Positions 1-5,312 of a DNA stretch of 9,723 nucleotides are shown in pieces. The notes below the pieces were generated by a model that searched no databases, was not told the DNA's origin, and was given only the letters and a program-made list of their open reading frames with translations. Position numbers and translations under genes: made by a program. This DNA is from Streptococcus mitis (GTDB taxonomy: Bacteria; Bacillota; Bacilli; Lactobacillales; Streptococcaceae), in contig JAGZLW010000058.1 of assembly GCA_018364455.1 (NCBI GenBank), positions 1 through 9,723 of the forward strand. The letters run 5' to 3'. The first letter of the stretch is position 1; each line of letters starts with the position of its first letter.

Positions 1-584
1 TCTTGCGCCAGTGCCAGTATGTTTTAGAGGAAATTTCCCTAGAAGAAATTGAACTGCTCCACAATCAACCACTCCAGATTCATCGTCAGTTTGGTGATTT
101 GACGGTAGGAATTAGCCATCATCTGCCTGATAAGAACTGGGGGCGAGAGTTGATTCATACTGGAGCGCAAGAGGATTTTGACCGCTTGGTGACCAATCCG
201 CCTTGTGATATTGCTGTTTATGGTCATATTCACCAGCAGTTGCTTCGTTACGGGACTGGTGGGCAATTGATTGTCAATCCAGGTTCGATTGGCCAGCCTT
301 TCTTTCTAGATGCTCAGTTGCGGAAGGACTTGCGGGCCCAGTATATGATTTTGGAGTTTGATGACAAGGGCTTGGTAGATATGAACTTCCGACGGGTAGA
401 CTACGATGTGGCAGCTGAATTGCAGCTGGCTAAAGATCTTAAACTTCCCTATTTTGAGGTTTACTATGAAAGTCTGGTCAATGGTATCCACCATACTCAT
501 CATCAGGAATTTCTGAGAGAATTGGCCCAGAAAGAGGGATATGATAGGGAGTTAGATGTCTGGTTGAAAAGTGGTAACGATTGA
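1..584 (+). CDS. Metallophosphoesterase (calcineurin-like), 5' truncated by the window edge
   Basis: C-terminal part of a calcineurin-like metallophosphoesterase. The frame is open from the window edge (first complete codon at 3) to a TGA at 582-584, about 194 codons. The TTG at position 3 is not a credible start: the N-terminal metal-binding motifs (DxH, GDxxD, GNHE) are missing, so the true start lies upstream. The metal-binding GHIH motif is visible at about residues 74-77 of the visible part, followed by NPGSIGQP (about 92-99), the usual end of the YfcE/MJ0936-type phosphodiesterase core. The tail of about 90 residues after it is longer than in minimal YfcE enzymes and may be an accessory domain. 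It is probably a cytosolic phosphodiesterase; the substrate cannot be read from the sequence. The stop codon overlaps the -35 box of the next gene's promoter. Confidence 0.85.
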   Translation, partial: LRQCQYVLEEISLEEIELLHNQPLQIHRQFGDLTVGISHHLPDKNWGRELIHTGAQEDFDRLVTNPPCDIAVYGHIHQQLLRYGTGGQLIVNPGSIGQPFFLDAQLRKDLRAQYMILEFDDKGLVDMNFRRVDYDVAAELQLAKDLKLPYFEVYYESLVNGIHHTHHQEFLRELAQKEGYDRELDVWLKSGND

Positions 585-608
585 CATTACAACTTAAAAG
601 GGTATAAT
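581..608 (+). promoter_or_regulatory. Sigma-A promoter of the Rrf2-family gene
   Basis: A consensus TTGACA (581-586) and a consensus TATAAT (603-608) are separated by 16 bp. The -35 hexamer overlaps the TGA stop of the preceding phosphoesterase gene (582-584), so the two genes are packed without spare sequence but can be transcribed independently. Both boxes are perfect, so the promoter should be strong unless repressed. Confidence 0.8.
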
Positions 609-626
609 AATAGAAAAAGAAGAGTA

Positions 627-642
627 GAGGCAGGCTAGCCTC
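627..642 (+). repeat. Palindrome in the 5' leader of the Rrf2-family gene
   Basis: AGGCTAGCCT at 632-641 is a perfect 10-bp palindrome, and GAGG (627-630) / CCTC (639-642) offers an alternative pairing. It lies between the predicted transcription start (about 615) and the ribosome binding site (about 648-656). It could be an operator for autoregulation or a small hairpin next to the ribosome binding site. Neither role is demonstrated. Confidence 0.4.
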
Positions 643-659
643 GTAAAAAGGAGAAGAGG

Positions 660-1097
660 ATGCAAATTCCAAGTAGATTTACCATTGCGACTCATATGCT
701 GATAATTATCGCTCTCGAGGGGAAGGAAAGCAAGGTGACCAGTGATTTTCTGGCTGCTAGTGTCGGGGTCAATCCTGTCATTATCAGAAAAACCTTGTCC
801 CAGTTGAAGAAGGTAGAGCTGATTTCAGTAGCGCGTGGAACAGGTGGGACAGAGATTGTTAAGGATCTCAAGGATATTAGTCTATTAGATGTTTATCAAG
901 CGGTTGAGTGTCTTGGTAAGACTGGCCAACTCTTCAGTTTCCATGACAATCCAAATCCAAATTGCCCAGTTGGAGCCCATATTCATGATGTTTTGGATCA
1001 AAAATTGGAGAGAATCCAGCTGGCTATGGAGGCAGAGCTTGGTCAGACCAGTCTAGAACAAGTCGTGGCTGATGCAGAGAGTCAAATGAAGGATTAA
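660..1097 (+). CDS. Rrf2 family transcriptional regulator (YwnA-like, no Fe-S cysteine triad)
   Basis: A 145-aa DNA-binding protein of the Rrf2 family. The N-terminal winged helix-turn-helix is clear: residues 3-20 (IPSRFTIATHMLIIIALE) are the typical first helix, and the SDFLAASVGVNPVIIRK stretch (about 28-44) is the HTH ending in the recognition helix. The wing (ARGTGG, about 58-63) and a C-terminal dimerisation helix follow. Only two cysteines are present, Cys84 and Cys102, so the three clustered cysteines that bind Fe-S in IscR/NsrR are absent. It is therefore more like the YwnA/CymR branch, which responds to something other than a cluster. The ATG follows an AAAAAGGAGAAG-type ribosome binding site. 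The gene has its own consensus promoter and its own terminator, so it is monocistronic. The leader palindrome at 632-641 may be its autoregulatory site. Confidence 0.9.
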   Translation: MQIPSRFTIATHMLIIIALEGKESKVTSDFLAASVGVNPVIIRKTLSQLKKVELISVARGTGGTEIVKDLKDISLLDVYQAVECLGKTGQLFSFHDNPNPNCPVGAHIHDVLDQKLERIQLAMEAELGQTSLEQVVADAESQMKD

Positions 1098-1119
1098 GAG
1101 GGGTAGATGCCCTCTTTTT
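1096..1119 (+). terminator. Intrinsic terminator of the Rrf2-family gene
   Basis: A 7-bp stem (AAGAGGG 1096-1102 with CCCTCTT 1110-1116) and a 7-nt loop run into a T-rich tail (TTTTTCTC). The stem begins inside the TAA stop codon (1095-1097), so the terminator abuts the gene. Confidence 0.8.
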
Positions 1120-1134
1120 CTCTATGTAAAATTG

Positions 1135-1160
1135 TGATAAAATAGAATCATTAAAGGAGG
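1135..1160 (+). promoter_or_regulatory. Extended -10 promoter and ribosome binding site of the YdcF-like gene
   Basis: TG-A-TAAAAT (TG at 1135-1136, hexamer 1138-1143) reads as an extended -10. There is no good -35; the T-rich tail of the preceding terminator lies at that distance. A strong AAAGGAGG (1153-1160) sits 5 bp before the ATG at 1166. Confidence 0.45.
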
Positions 1161-1165
1161 AAGAA

Positions 1166-2185
1166 ATGTATCTCGTTATAGGAATTGTATTAGCCTTTAT
1201 AGTGTCATTTTGGAAGGATAATAGAAGTTTGTGGAATCCAGTATTATTTTTATTATCTCTCATTTCCAGTTATTTTTATCTAGGCTACCTTTTTTATCAA
1301 AATGGGTATGAGAAGATTCATTTCGCTTTTTTTATATTTCCCTTTATTTTACTTCCTTTTTTGCTTTTTCTGAGTGGTATCTTTTTAATCTATAATGGGG
1401 TCATTTTGTTGAAGCGAGAGGGACGTTCAAAGGCCAATTATCTCTCCATGCTCCTTGGAATAGTCATTTTGGTATTTTTTGCCTTGATTTCATTTCGATT
1501 GGGAGGTCAAAATGAATTATTTTACACCAATCACTTTCTAAACATTTTATTTGTATTCATTTTCTACTCTTATTTTATTTTTGGCTTTGCTTTTACGGGT
1601 TTTATGCTGTACTCTATCTTGTATCTCTTTATTCCTAAAAAGAAAAGCTATGACTTTATCATTATCCATGGAGCTGGCTTATTAGACGGAGAAAAGGTAA
1701 CACCTTTGCTAAAGAGAAGAATTGATAAGGCGGTAGAAGCTTACCACAAGTCTAAGAATTCTAACATAAAAATTATTGCCAGCGGTGGACAAGGAGCGGA
1801 CGAAAAGATTTCTGAGGCTCAGGCTATTACAAACTATCTGCTTGAAGAGACAGATGTTCCCCAAGATGCGATTATTCTGGAGGATCAATCAAGGACTACC
1901 TACGAGAATCTTCTCTTTTCTAAGGAACTTGGTGAGAAACTGGTAGCCAAACCTCAATTCCTCTTTGTTACAAATGACTATCATGTTTTTCGTACTAGTA
2001 CCTATGCGCGTAAGTTAAATATGAAGGGAGATGGCCTCGGATGTAGGACGGCAGGCTACTACATACCATCTGCCTTTATTCGGGAGTACTTAGCGCTCTG
2101 TGTCAAGATGAAATGGCTTTTCCTTGCCTTTTATGTCCTACTATCAGTCCTCATTTTGATAGCCTACAAAGGGATTATTTGGTAG
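1166..2185 (+). CDS. YdcF family (DUF218) integral membrane protein
   Basis: A 339-aa protein with an N-terminal membrane region and a DUF218/YdcF domain. About five hydrophobic segments are visible (roughly residues 2-16, 24-43, 51-80, 92-110, 123-156), then a soluble domain (about 161-310) and a last transmembrane helix (about 317-335). DUF218 hallmarks are present: DFIIIHGAGLLDG (163-175), the TPLLKRRIDKA helix (179-189), IIASGGQG (203-210), an acidic DQSRTTYENL (240-249) and FVTNDYHVFR (267-276). The family includes E. coli YdcF and SanA-type envelope proteins, and the domain binds adenosyl ligands in some members; a biochemical role in streptococci is not established. The gene lies between two terminators, so it is probably monocistronic. 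The ATG is chosen from the AAAGGAGG 5 bp upstream. Confidence 0.88.
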   Translation: MYLVIGIVLAFIVSFWKDNRSLWNPVLFLLSLISSYFYLGYLFYQNGYEKIHFAFFIFPFILLPFLLFLSGIFLIYNGVILLKREGRSKANYLSMLLGIVILVFFALISFRLGGQNELFYTNHFLNILFVFIFYSYFIFGFAFTGFMLYSILYLFIPKKKSYDFIIIHGAGLLDGEKVTPLLKRRIDKAVEAYHKSKNSNIKIIASGGQGADEKISEAQAITNYLLEETDVPQDAIILEDQSRTTYENLLFSKELGEKLVAKPQFLFVTNDYHVFRTSTYARKLNMKGDGLGCRTAGYYIPSAFIREYLALCVKMKWLFLAFYVLLSVLILIAYKGIIW

Positions 2186-2199
2186 TTAGATTTTATTTA

Positions 2200-2249
2200 A
2201 AAAGACTTAGAATGCACATGAAAGTATGTATTCTAGGTCTTTTGTTTTG
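2200..2249. terminator. Bidirectional terminator between convergent genes
   Basis: The 14-nt arms at 2200-2213 and 2230-2243 pair fully apart from one G-T wobble, and the inner bases add further pairs. The top strand runs into TTTTGTTTTG and the bottom strand into a TTTTTAAAT tract. It can therefore end transcription of both the YdcF-like gene (stop at 2185) and the convergent hydrolase gene (stop at 2273). Confidence 0.88.
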
Positions 2250-2272
2250 TATACATTTAATTTTCAAGAGTA

Positions 2273-3346
2273 TTATCTATTCTTCCAGGCTTGGTAACGG
2301 GTATCAATCAATAATTGGGTAAGGCGACCCATAGTTTCCCTTTCTTCTGGAGTGAGGGATTGCGCTTGGATAAAGAGATGATGAATGTGTTCAAGCGCCT
2401 TTAAGGAAGACAAGTCATTGATAGAAGTAATACCAGAATCAAGAATGGTGCCAAAGAAGAGGTCGAAGTAAAGTTGGAGTTCCTCGTCAGGTACTGTGGC
2501 CACCCATTCCTTGAAGGTTGTGTCAACTTGTTGGCTATCACTGTTGGTCTTATCCAGTTGGACGAAGTGCTTGTCCTCAATCTGCCAACTAAAGGTATCG
2601 TGCTGGGCGATACCACCTAAGGCATTACTGTGCACGATGATTTGGTGGGCCGGAATTTCCAACATCATACCGATGATGGAACCTTGTGGAATGAAGACCT
2701 TGGTTTTATCCATTATCCTTTGATAGCTCTCGGTTTGTGTCAGTTCTTTGTGGAGACCGGGAGCATCAAAGGTATAAACTGCTGTGATTTGATCCTGCAA
2801 GCTTTGCTCAATTTGACTAGCAGCATAGATAGCTAGATTTCCTCCCTTGGAATGCCCAGCCAGAATGACCTTTTTCTTAGGATGGTGGGCAAAAAAGTTC
2901 TTTAAATAGCGGAGGGCGTGCTTTTGAGCAGGGATTTCCTTCATATAGGTCAGGTGGAAATCTTCCTTCCAGCCAATGATACTGTCATCAGTCCCACGAA
3001 AGACAATCAGATAGGTATCGAGAGTGAGGCGGTAGGTCATAGCCGCAAATTGTTTTTGCAGTTCAGGGTCGATGTCGTTGATAAAATGGGAGAGTTTGCA
3101 ATTTTTGAAGCGTTTGTGTTGAGCTAATTCATCCAATAATTGGAGCCGATTTTTACTGGTCAACATGTTAGATTCCCTTGGAACCTGAGGTGCCAGGTCT
3201 AAAAGTCGCTGAGGACTTGTGGAGACCAGATTATCAAAGGAGAGGTAGGTGATTTCTGTTAAGGCTAGAATGTCTAATTCATTTAAAGGAAGGTCGTAAA
3301 AGGAATCGTGTGCGACATCTTTCAGATAATCAAAAATATTGGCCAT
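2273..3346 (-). CDS. DUF2974 / Mbeg1-like alpha/beta-hydrolase (lipase-like)
   Basis: A 357-aa protein with the features of the Mbeg1-like (DUF2974) branch of the lipase class-3 fold. The FRGTDDS strand-turn at about 116-122 resembles the class-3 lipase oxyanion region. The nucleophile elbow GHSKGG (164-169) places the catalytic serine at 166. FDAPG (193-197) is typical of the family, and His249 in AQHDTFSW is a candidate catalytic histidine. There is no signal peptide or membrane segment, so it should be cytoplasmic. The length is normal for streptococcal members. The substrate is unknown; a lipase or esterase activity is inferred from the fold only. The ATG follows an AGAAAGGAG ribosome binding site (about 3352-3360 on the top strand). 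It converges with the YdcF-like gene across a shared terminator. Confidence 0.85.
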   Translation of the reverse strand: MANIFDYLKDVAHDSFYDLPLNELDILALTEITYLSFDNLVSTSPQRLLDLAPQVPRESNMLTSKNRLQLLDELAQHKRFKNCKLSHFINDIDPELQKQFAAMTYRLTLDTYLIVFRGTDDSIIGWKEDFHLTYMKEIPAQKHALRYLKNFFAHHPKKKVILAGHSKGGNLAIYAASQIEQSLQDQITAVYTFDAPGLHKELTQTESYQRIMDKTKVFIPQGSIIGMMLEIPAHQIIVHSNALGGIAQHDTFSWQIEDKHFVQLDKTNSDSQQVDTTFKEWVATVPDEELQLYFDLFFGTILDSGITSINDLSSLKALEHIHHLFIQAQSLTPEERETMGRLTQLLIDTRYQAWKNR

Positions 3347-3368
3347 AAGAACTCCTTTCTTTTTATTT

Positions 3369-3377
3369 ATCTTATCA
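3369..3377 (-). promoter_or_regulatory. Possible extended -10 of the hydrolase gene
   Basis: On the minus strand TG-A-TAAGAT (hexamer at 3369-3374) lies about 23 bp before the start codon at 3346. No convincing -35 is present, so this is only a candidate. Confidence 0.35.
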
Positions 3378-3419
3378 CAATCACATAGAATTTACTAGTT
3401 GGTTTGTACGATCTCTTTA

Positions 3420-3441
3420 CATACCGACCTATAATGGTATG
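3420..3441. repeat. Inverted repeat CATACC / GGTATG between two minus-strand genes
   Basis: CATACC (3420-3425) and GGTATG (3436-3441) are perfect 6-bp arms around a 10-nt spacer that contains TATAAT on the top strand. It lies in the 123-bp gap between the flavoprotein stop (3470) and the hydrolase start (3346). No T-run follows it on the minus strand, so it looks more like an operator than a terminator. I see no regulator it can be assigned to. Confidence 0.35.
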
Positions 3442-3469
3442 ATTTAGATACATAGAAGACAGTTTGCTT

Positions 3470-4246
3470 TTATTTCAAACCTCTAAACATACTTGTTTGT
3501 ATCTGTTTGTCGTCAATCCCATTCTCTTTTAAGAAATTTTTCATCTCATTTATATCATCAGGTTGGCCGGTTAAGAGATAAATAGCTTGGTTACCGTATT
3601 TCACAACCGCATTTTTTAAAAATGCTTGGCTTTGAGAAAAGGTTTCGCTAGTTTTATAAGTTAGATTCGGATTATTCTTACTAAGCTCTCTTAACTCATT
3701 ATCAAAAATGTTTACTCCTTTGTCTAAATGATTAAGAATGATGGAGCGCTTACCAGCCCACTCTTTCACAACTGGACGTAGAGTAGAAATACCGACATCA
3801 GAGGCAAAACAAACCAGTGCTTGGTCATTGTCTTTAACAGATAAAGATGACTCCAGCCAACTCATCTCAATTTTACTACCAGCTGGTAAATGTGTTAAGG
3901 TTTCCTTAAACACGCTACCACTATTATGGGTTACAATAAGAATTTCATCCTCATCAGGAGTGGAAGCAAGGGTTAGCCATCGGCTAGCCTGATTCTCCTT
4001 TACTGGACTTTTGTCTGGACCAAACGAGCTGTCAGGAAGCTTAAACTGAGCATAGGAGCCAGCTTTCCATATTTGATTTTTTGGTTTTGTGATGTGAACT
4101 AAATACAAATCTCCGCTGGGATTTTCAATGGATTTTATCGATAAAGTTTGGCTTCGTCCAAGATAGGTAATGATTCCCCAAGATATAAAGCCGAGCACTC
4201 CAAGTGTAGTTAGAATAATTATGAACATTTTTTTCCCTCGTTTCAT
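3470..4246 (-). CDS. Membrane-anchored ferredoxin-reductase-like FAD/NAD(P)-binding oxidoreductase
   Basis: A 258-aa protein with one N-terminal transmembrane helix (about residues 7-29) followed by a ferredoxin-NADP reductase-type module. The FAD-binding barrel shows W60-KAGSYAQFKL (the usual 'aGqy..l.l' strand), RWLTLASTP (89-97), a variant of the RxYS/T FAD motif, and the NSGSVFKETL segment (108-117). The pyridine-nucleotide domain starts at FASDVGISTLRPVV (147-160), matching 'aGGtGitP'. It ends with YLLTGQPDDINEMKNFLKENGI (223-244) and the C-terminal MFRGLK. There is no 2Fe-2S motif, so it must pass electrons to a partner or a small acceptor. The charged MKRGKK start followed by the helix predicts the catalytic domain on the outer face, which is unusual for this fold. 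The ATG follows TATAGGAG. It lies downstream of a TetR gene, behind a matching operator. Confidence 0.78.
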   Translation of the reverse strand: MKRGKKMFIIILTTLGVLGFISWGIITYLGRSQTLSIKSIENPSGDLYLVHITKPKNQIWKAGSYAQFKLPDSSFGPDKSPVKENQASRWLTLASTPDEDEILIVTHNSGSVFKETLTHLPAGSKIEMSWLESSLSVKDNDQALVCFASDVGISTLRPVVKEWAGKRSIILNHLDKGVNIFDNELRELSKNNPNLTYKTSETFSQSQAFLKNAVVKYGNQAIYLLTGQPDDINEMKNFLKENGIDDKQIQTSMFRGLK

Positions 4247-4276
4247 TTTTAACTCCTATAGTGTAGTAATTTCCTA

Positions 4277-4303
4277 TGAATGAATAATATTTTTTTTCAT
4301 TCA
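4277..4303. promoter_or_regulatory. TetR-type operator copy 2, upstream of the oxidoreductase gene
   Basis: TGAATGAA (4277-4284) and TTCATTCA (4296-4303) are perfect 8-bp inverted arms with an 11-nt spacer. The same arms with a 12-nt spacer occur upstream of the tetR gene at 4917-4944. The site is 30 bp before the oxidoreductase start codon and covers its likely promoter. Confidence 0.8.
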
Positions 4304-4314
4304 ATAATTTCCAA
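4284..4314 (-). promoter_or_regulatory. Possible promoter of the oxidoreductase gene
   Basis: On the minus strand TTGGAA (4309-4314) and TATTAT (4284-4289) are 19 bp apart, which is longer than ideal. The -10 lies inside the inverted repeat, so repressor binding would block it. The spacing makes the exact boxes uncertain, but some promoter is expected here because a terminator-like hairpin separates this gene from tetR. Confidence 0.35.
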
Positions 4315-4340
4315 AAAATAAAGAAAAGATTTCTTTATTT
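4310..4340 (-). terminator. A+T-rich hairpin at the end of the tetR gene
   Basis: AAATAAAGAAA (4316-4326) and TTTCTTTATTT (4330-4340) are perfect 11-bp arms with a 3-nt loop. On the minus strand the hairpin is followed by further Ts. The tetR stop codon (4335-4337) lies inside the stem. With only one G-C pair per arm it would be a weak terminator, so some read-through into the oxidoreductase gene is likely. Confidence 0.6.
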
Positions 4341-4898
4341 CAGTATTCCTTTAATGAAGTTGGTTGCTAGTATTTCTACAGTTTTGCTAATATCTGGAAA
4401 ATCATTTTCTGTGATATGCATATCCATGTAGTAAAATAGGTTGTAAACTTGTAAAATATTTTGAATTTTTTCTGGAGAATGACCTTCAGTCTGCAAACGA
4501 TGAGTAAAGGTTTTCACGAGAAATTGATGAAATGGATTTGTGACTTTCCCTTCTTCTGAGGAATAGTAGCTATGTAACTCATCTGCTATGGCAGGATTGT
4601 ACCATTCTGCAAGGATTTTATTGGAAGAAACGAGTGCTCTGGATTGAGCAAAGAGTTGACTAATAAGATCAATCATATCAATTTCCCAATCCAGTTCTTC
4701 GATCATAGTTTGGCGAACACGGTTGTTTTCATCAATATAGATATCTAAAAAAATAGCCTCTTTACTTTCGTAATAGTTATAAAAAGATCCGACTGCCATA
4801 TGAGCTTGTCTAGCAATTTCTGAAATTCCTGTCGCCTTGTATCCTTTTTTTGAAAAAACTTCATAAGCTGCGGATTTCAAAGCCTGTTTTTTGTCCAA
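4335..4898 (-). CDS. TetR/AcrR family transcriptional repressor, TTG start
   Basis: A 187-aa TetR-family regulator. The N-terminal HTH domain is canonical: KSAAYEVFSKKGYKATGISEIARQ... with the recognition helix at about MAVGSFYNYYESKEAIF (34-50). The ligand-binding C-terminal half is variable, as usual, and its ligand cannot be predicted. The start is a TTG at 4898. GAGGTG (4906-4911 on the top strand) is 7 nt before it, and an in-frame stop directly upstream (4905-4907) excludes longer forms. A consensus promoter (4946-4974) lies upstream, with an inverted repeat immediately after the -10. The same repeat precedes the oxidoreductase gene. The arrangement fits a repressor controlling itself and the flavoprotein gene 88 bp downstream. 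Confidence 0.9.
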   Translation of the reverse strand: MDKKQALKSAAYEVFSKKGYKATGISEIARQAHMAVGSFYNYYESKEAIFLDIYIDENNRVRQTMIEELDWEIDMIDLISQLFAQSRALVSSNKILAEWYNPAIADELHSYYSSEEGKVTNPFHQFLVKTFTHRLQTEGHSPEKIQNILQVYNLFYYMDMHITENDFPDISKTVEILATNFIKGILK

Positions 4899-4916
4899 TT
4901 TGATTCACCTCTTTTC

Positions 4917-4944
4917 TGAATGAATATTAAATACCGTTCATTCA
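4917..4944. promoter_or_regulatory. TetR-type operator copy 1, over the tetR transcription start
   Basis: TGAATGAA (4917-4924) and TTCATTCA (4937-4944) are perfect 8-bp inverted arms around a 12-nt spacer. The site begins one base after the -10 hexamer (4946-4951, minus strand), so a bound repressor would sit on the start site. The arms are identical to those at 4277-4303. Confidence 0.82.
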
Positions 4945-4945
4945 T

Positions 4946-4974
4946 ATCTTAACAAATCTTTTTCAGATTGTCAA
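4946..4974 (-). promoter_or_regulatory. Promoter of the tetR gene
   Basis: On the minus strand a consensus TTGACA (4969-4974) and TAAGAT (4946-4951) are separated by exactly 17 bp. The -10 is followed at once by the TetR-type operator, and the -35 lies in the middle of a second, unrelated palindrome. Confidence 0.8.
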
Positions 4975-4981
4975 TCTGAAA
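4961..4981. repeat. Perfect 21-bp palindrome centred on the tetR -35 box
   Basis: TTTCAGATTG (4961-4970), a central T (4971) and CAATCTGAAA (4972-4981) form a perfect inverted repeat with 10-bp arms. The -35 hexamer (4969-4974) lies at its centre. No T-run follows on either strand, so it is not a terminator. It reads as an operator for a protein other than the one that binds TGAATGAA arms, or as a second site type. Confidence 0.7.
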
Positions 4982-5154
4982 GCTAGAACTTTTTACGGAT
5001 ACCACTTGATAAGGAGCTTTTCAATGTTAGAAGAGTATAGAGTGTCGTTTTAACTACACTCAAGGTTTGGAAGAATAGATATAAATTTTGGTTAAGGGGA
5101 TGTATAAAAGAACTGAAATGAGGGTTGAAAAAATTAAAAATAAATGGGTAGTGC

Positions 5155-5183
5155 TGGCACTATGTCTGAAAATAAGGTATGAT
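5155..5183 (+). promoter_or_regulatory. Possible distal promoter of the two-component operon
   Basis: TATGAT (5178-5183) is a good -10, with TGGCAC 17 bp upstream (5155-5160) as a poor -35. It would give a leader of about 120 nt before the response-regulator ATG at 5313. Confidence 0.4.
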
Positions 5184-5221
5184 ATCAATGGGGTTATTCA
5201 CTATCTGTTTTTGAGCTGTTG

Positions 5222-5272
5222 TGACAAGGAAATGTCAAAAAAGTATTAGATACTAAGCCCTCTATTTATACT
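5222..5272 (+). promoter_or_regulatory. Candidate BceR-type operator and activator-dependent promoter
   Basis: TGACA (5222-5226) and TGTCA (5233-5237) form an inverted repeat with a 6-bp spacer. Downstream, TATACT (5267-5272) is a good -10 with no recognisable -35 at 17 bp (TATTAG). If transcription starts near 5279, the palindrome is centred at about -50, a normal position for an OmpR/PhoB-family activator. The ACA/TGT core resembles sites described for BceR-type regulators. Autoregulation by the following gene product is an inference. Confidence 0.42.
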
Positions 5273-5312
5273 AAAGGATTTAAGACTCCTAAAATTAGCA
5301 AAGGAGAATCAG

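Larger units (their letters stand above)
4982..5299. other. Intergenic region between the divergent tetR and response-regulator genes
   Basis: I found no credible gene here. It contains a small hairpin (GAGTGT 5040-5045 / ACACTC 5056-5061), a promoter-like pair at 5155-5183, the TGACA-N6-TGTCA site at 5222-5237, a 13-bp palindrome AGTAT-TAG-ATACT at 5242-5254 and a TATACT at 5267-5272. I could not match it to a BOX or RUP repeat by eye. Confidence 0.5.

Noticed and set aside
3..5. TTG as the start of the phosphoesterase
   Set aside because: The conserved N-terminal metal-binding half of the family is missing, so the gene must start before the window; TTG here is an internal leucine codon.
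2113..3127. Several 64-75 codon frames overlapping the YdcF-like and hydrolase genes
   Set aside because: They are antisense or out-of-frame shadows of genes with clear family motifs.
4982..5299. BOX, RUP or SPRITE repeat in the intergenic region
   Set aside because: The hairpins are short and I could not recognise the module sequences of these pneumococcal repeats by eye; a database search would be needed to settle it.
5278..5300. Possible CiaR box (TTTAAG repeats) before the response-regulator gene
   Set aside because: Only one TTTAAG is present; the second half-site is TAAAAT, a poor match.
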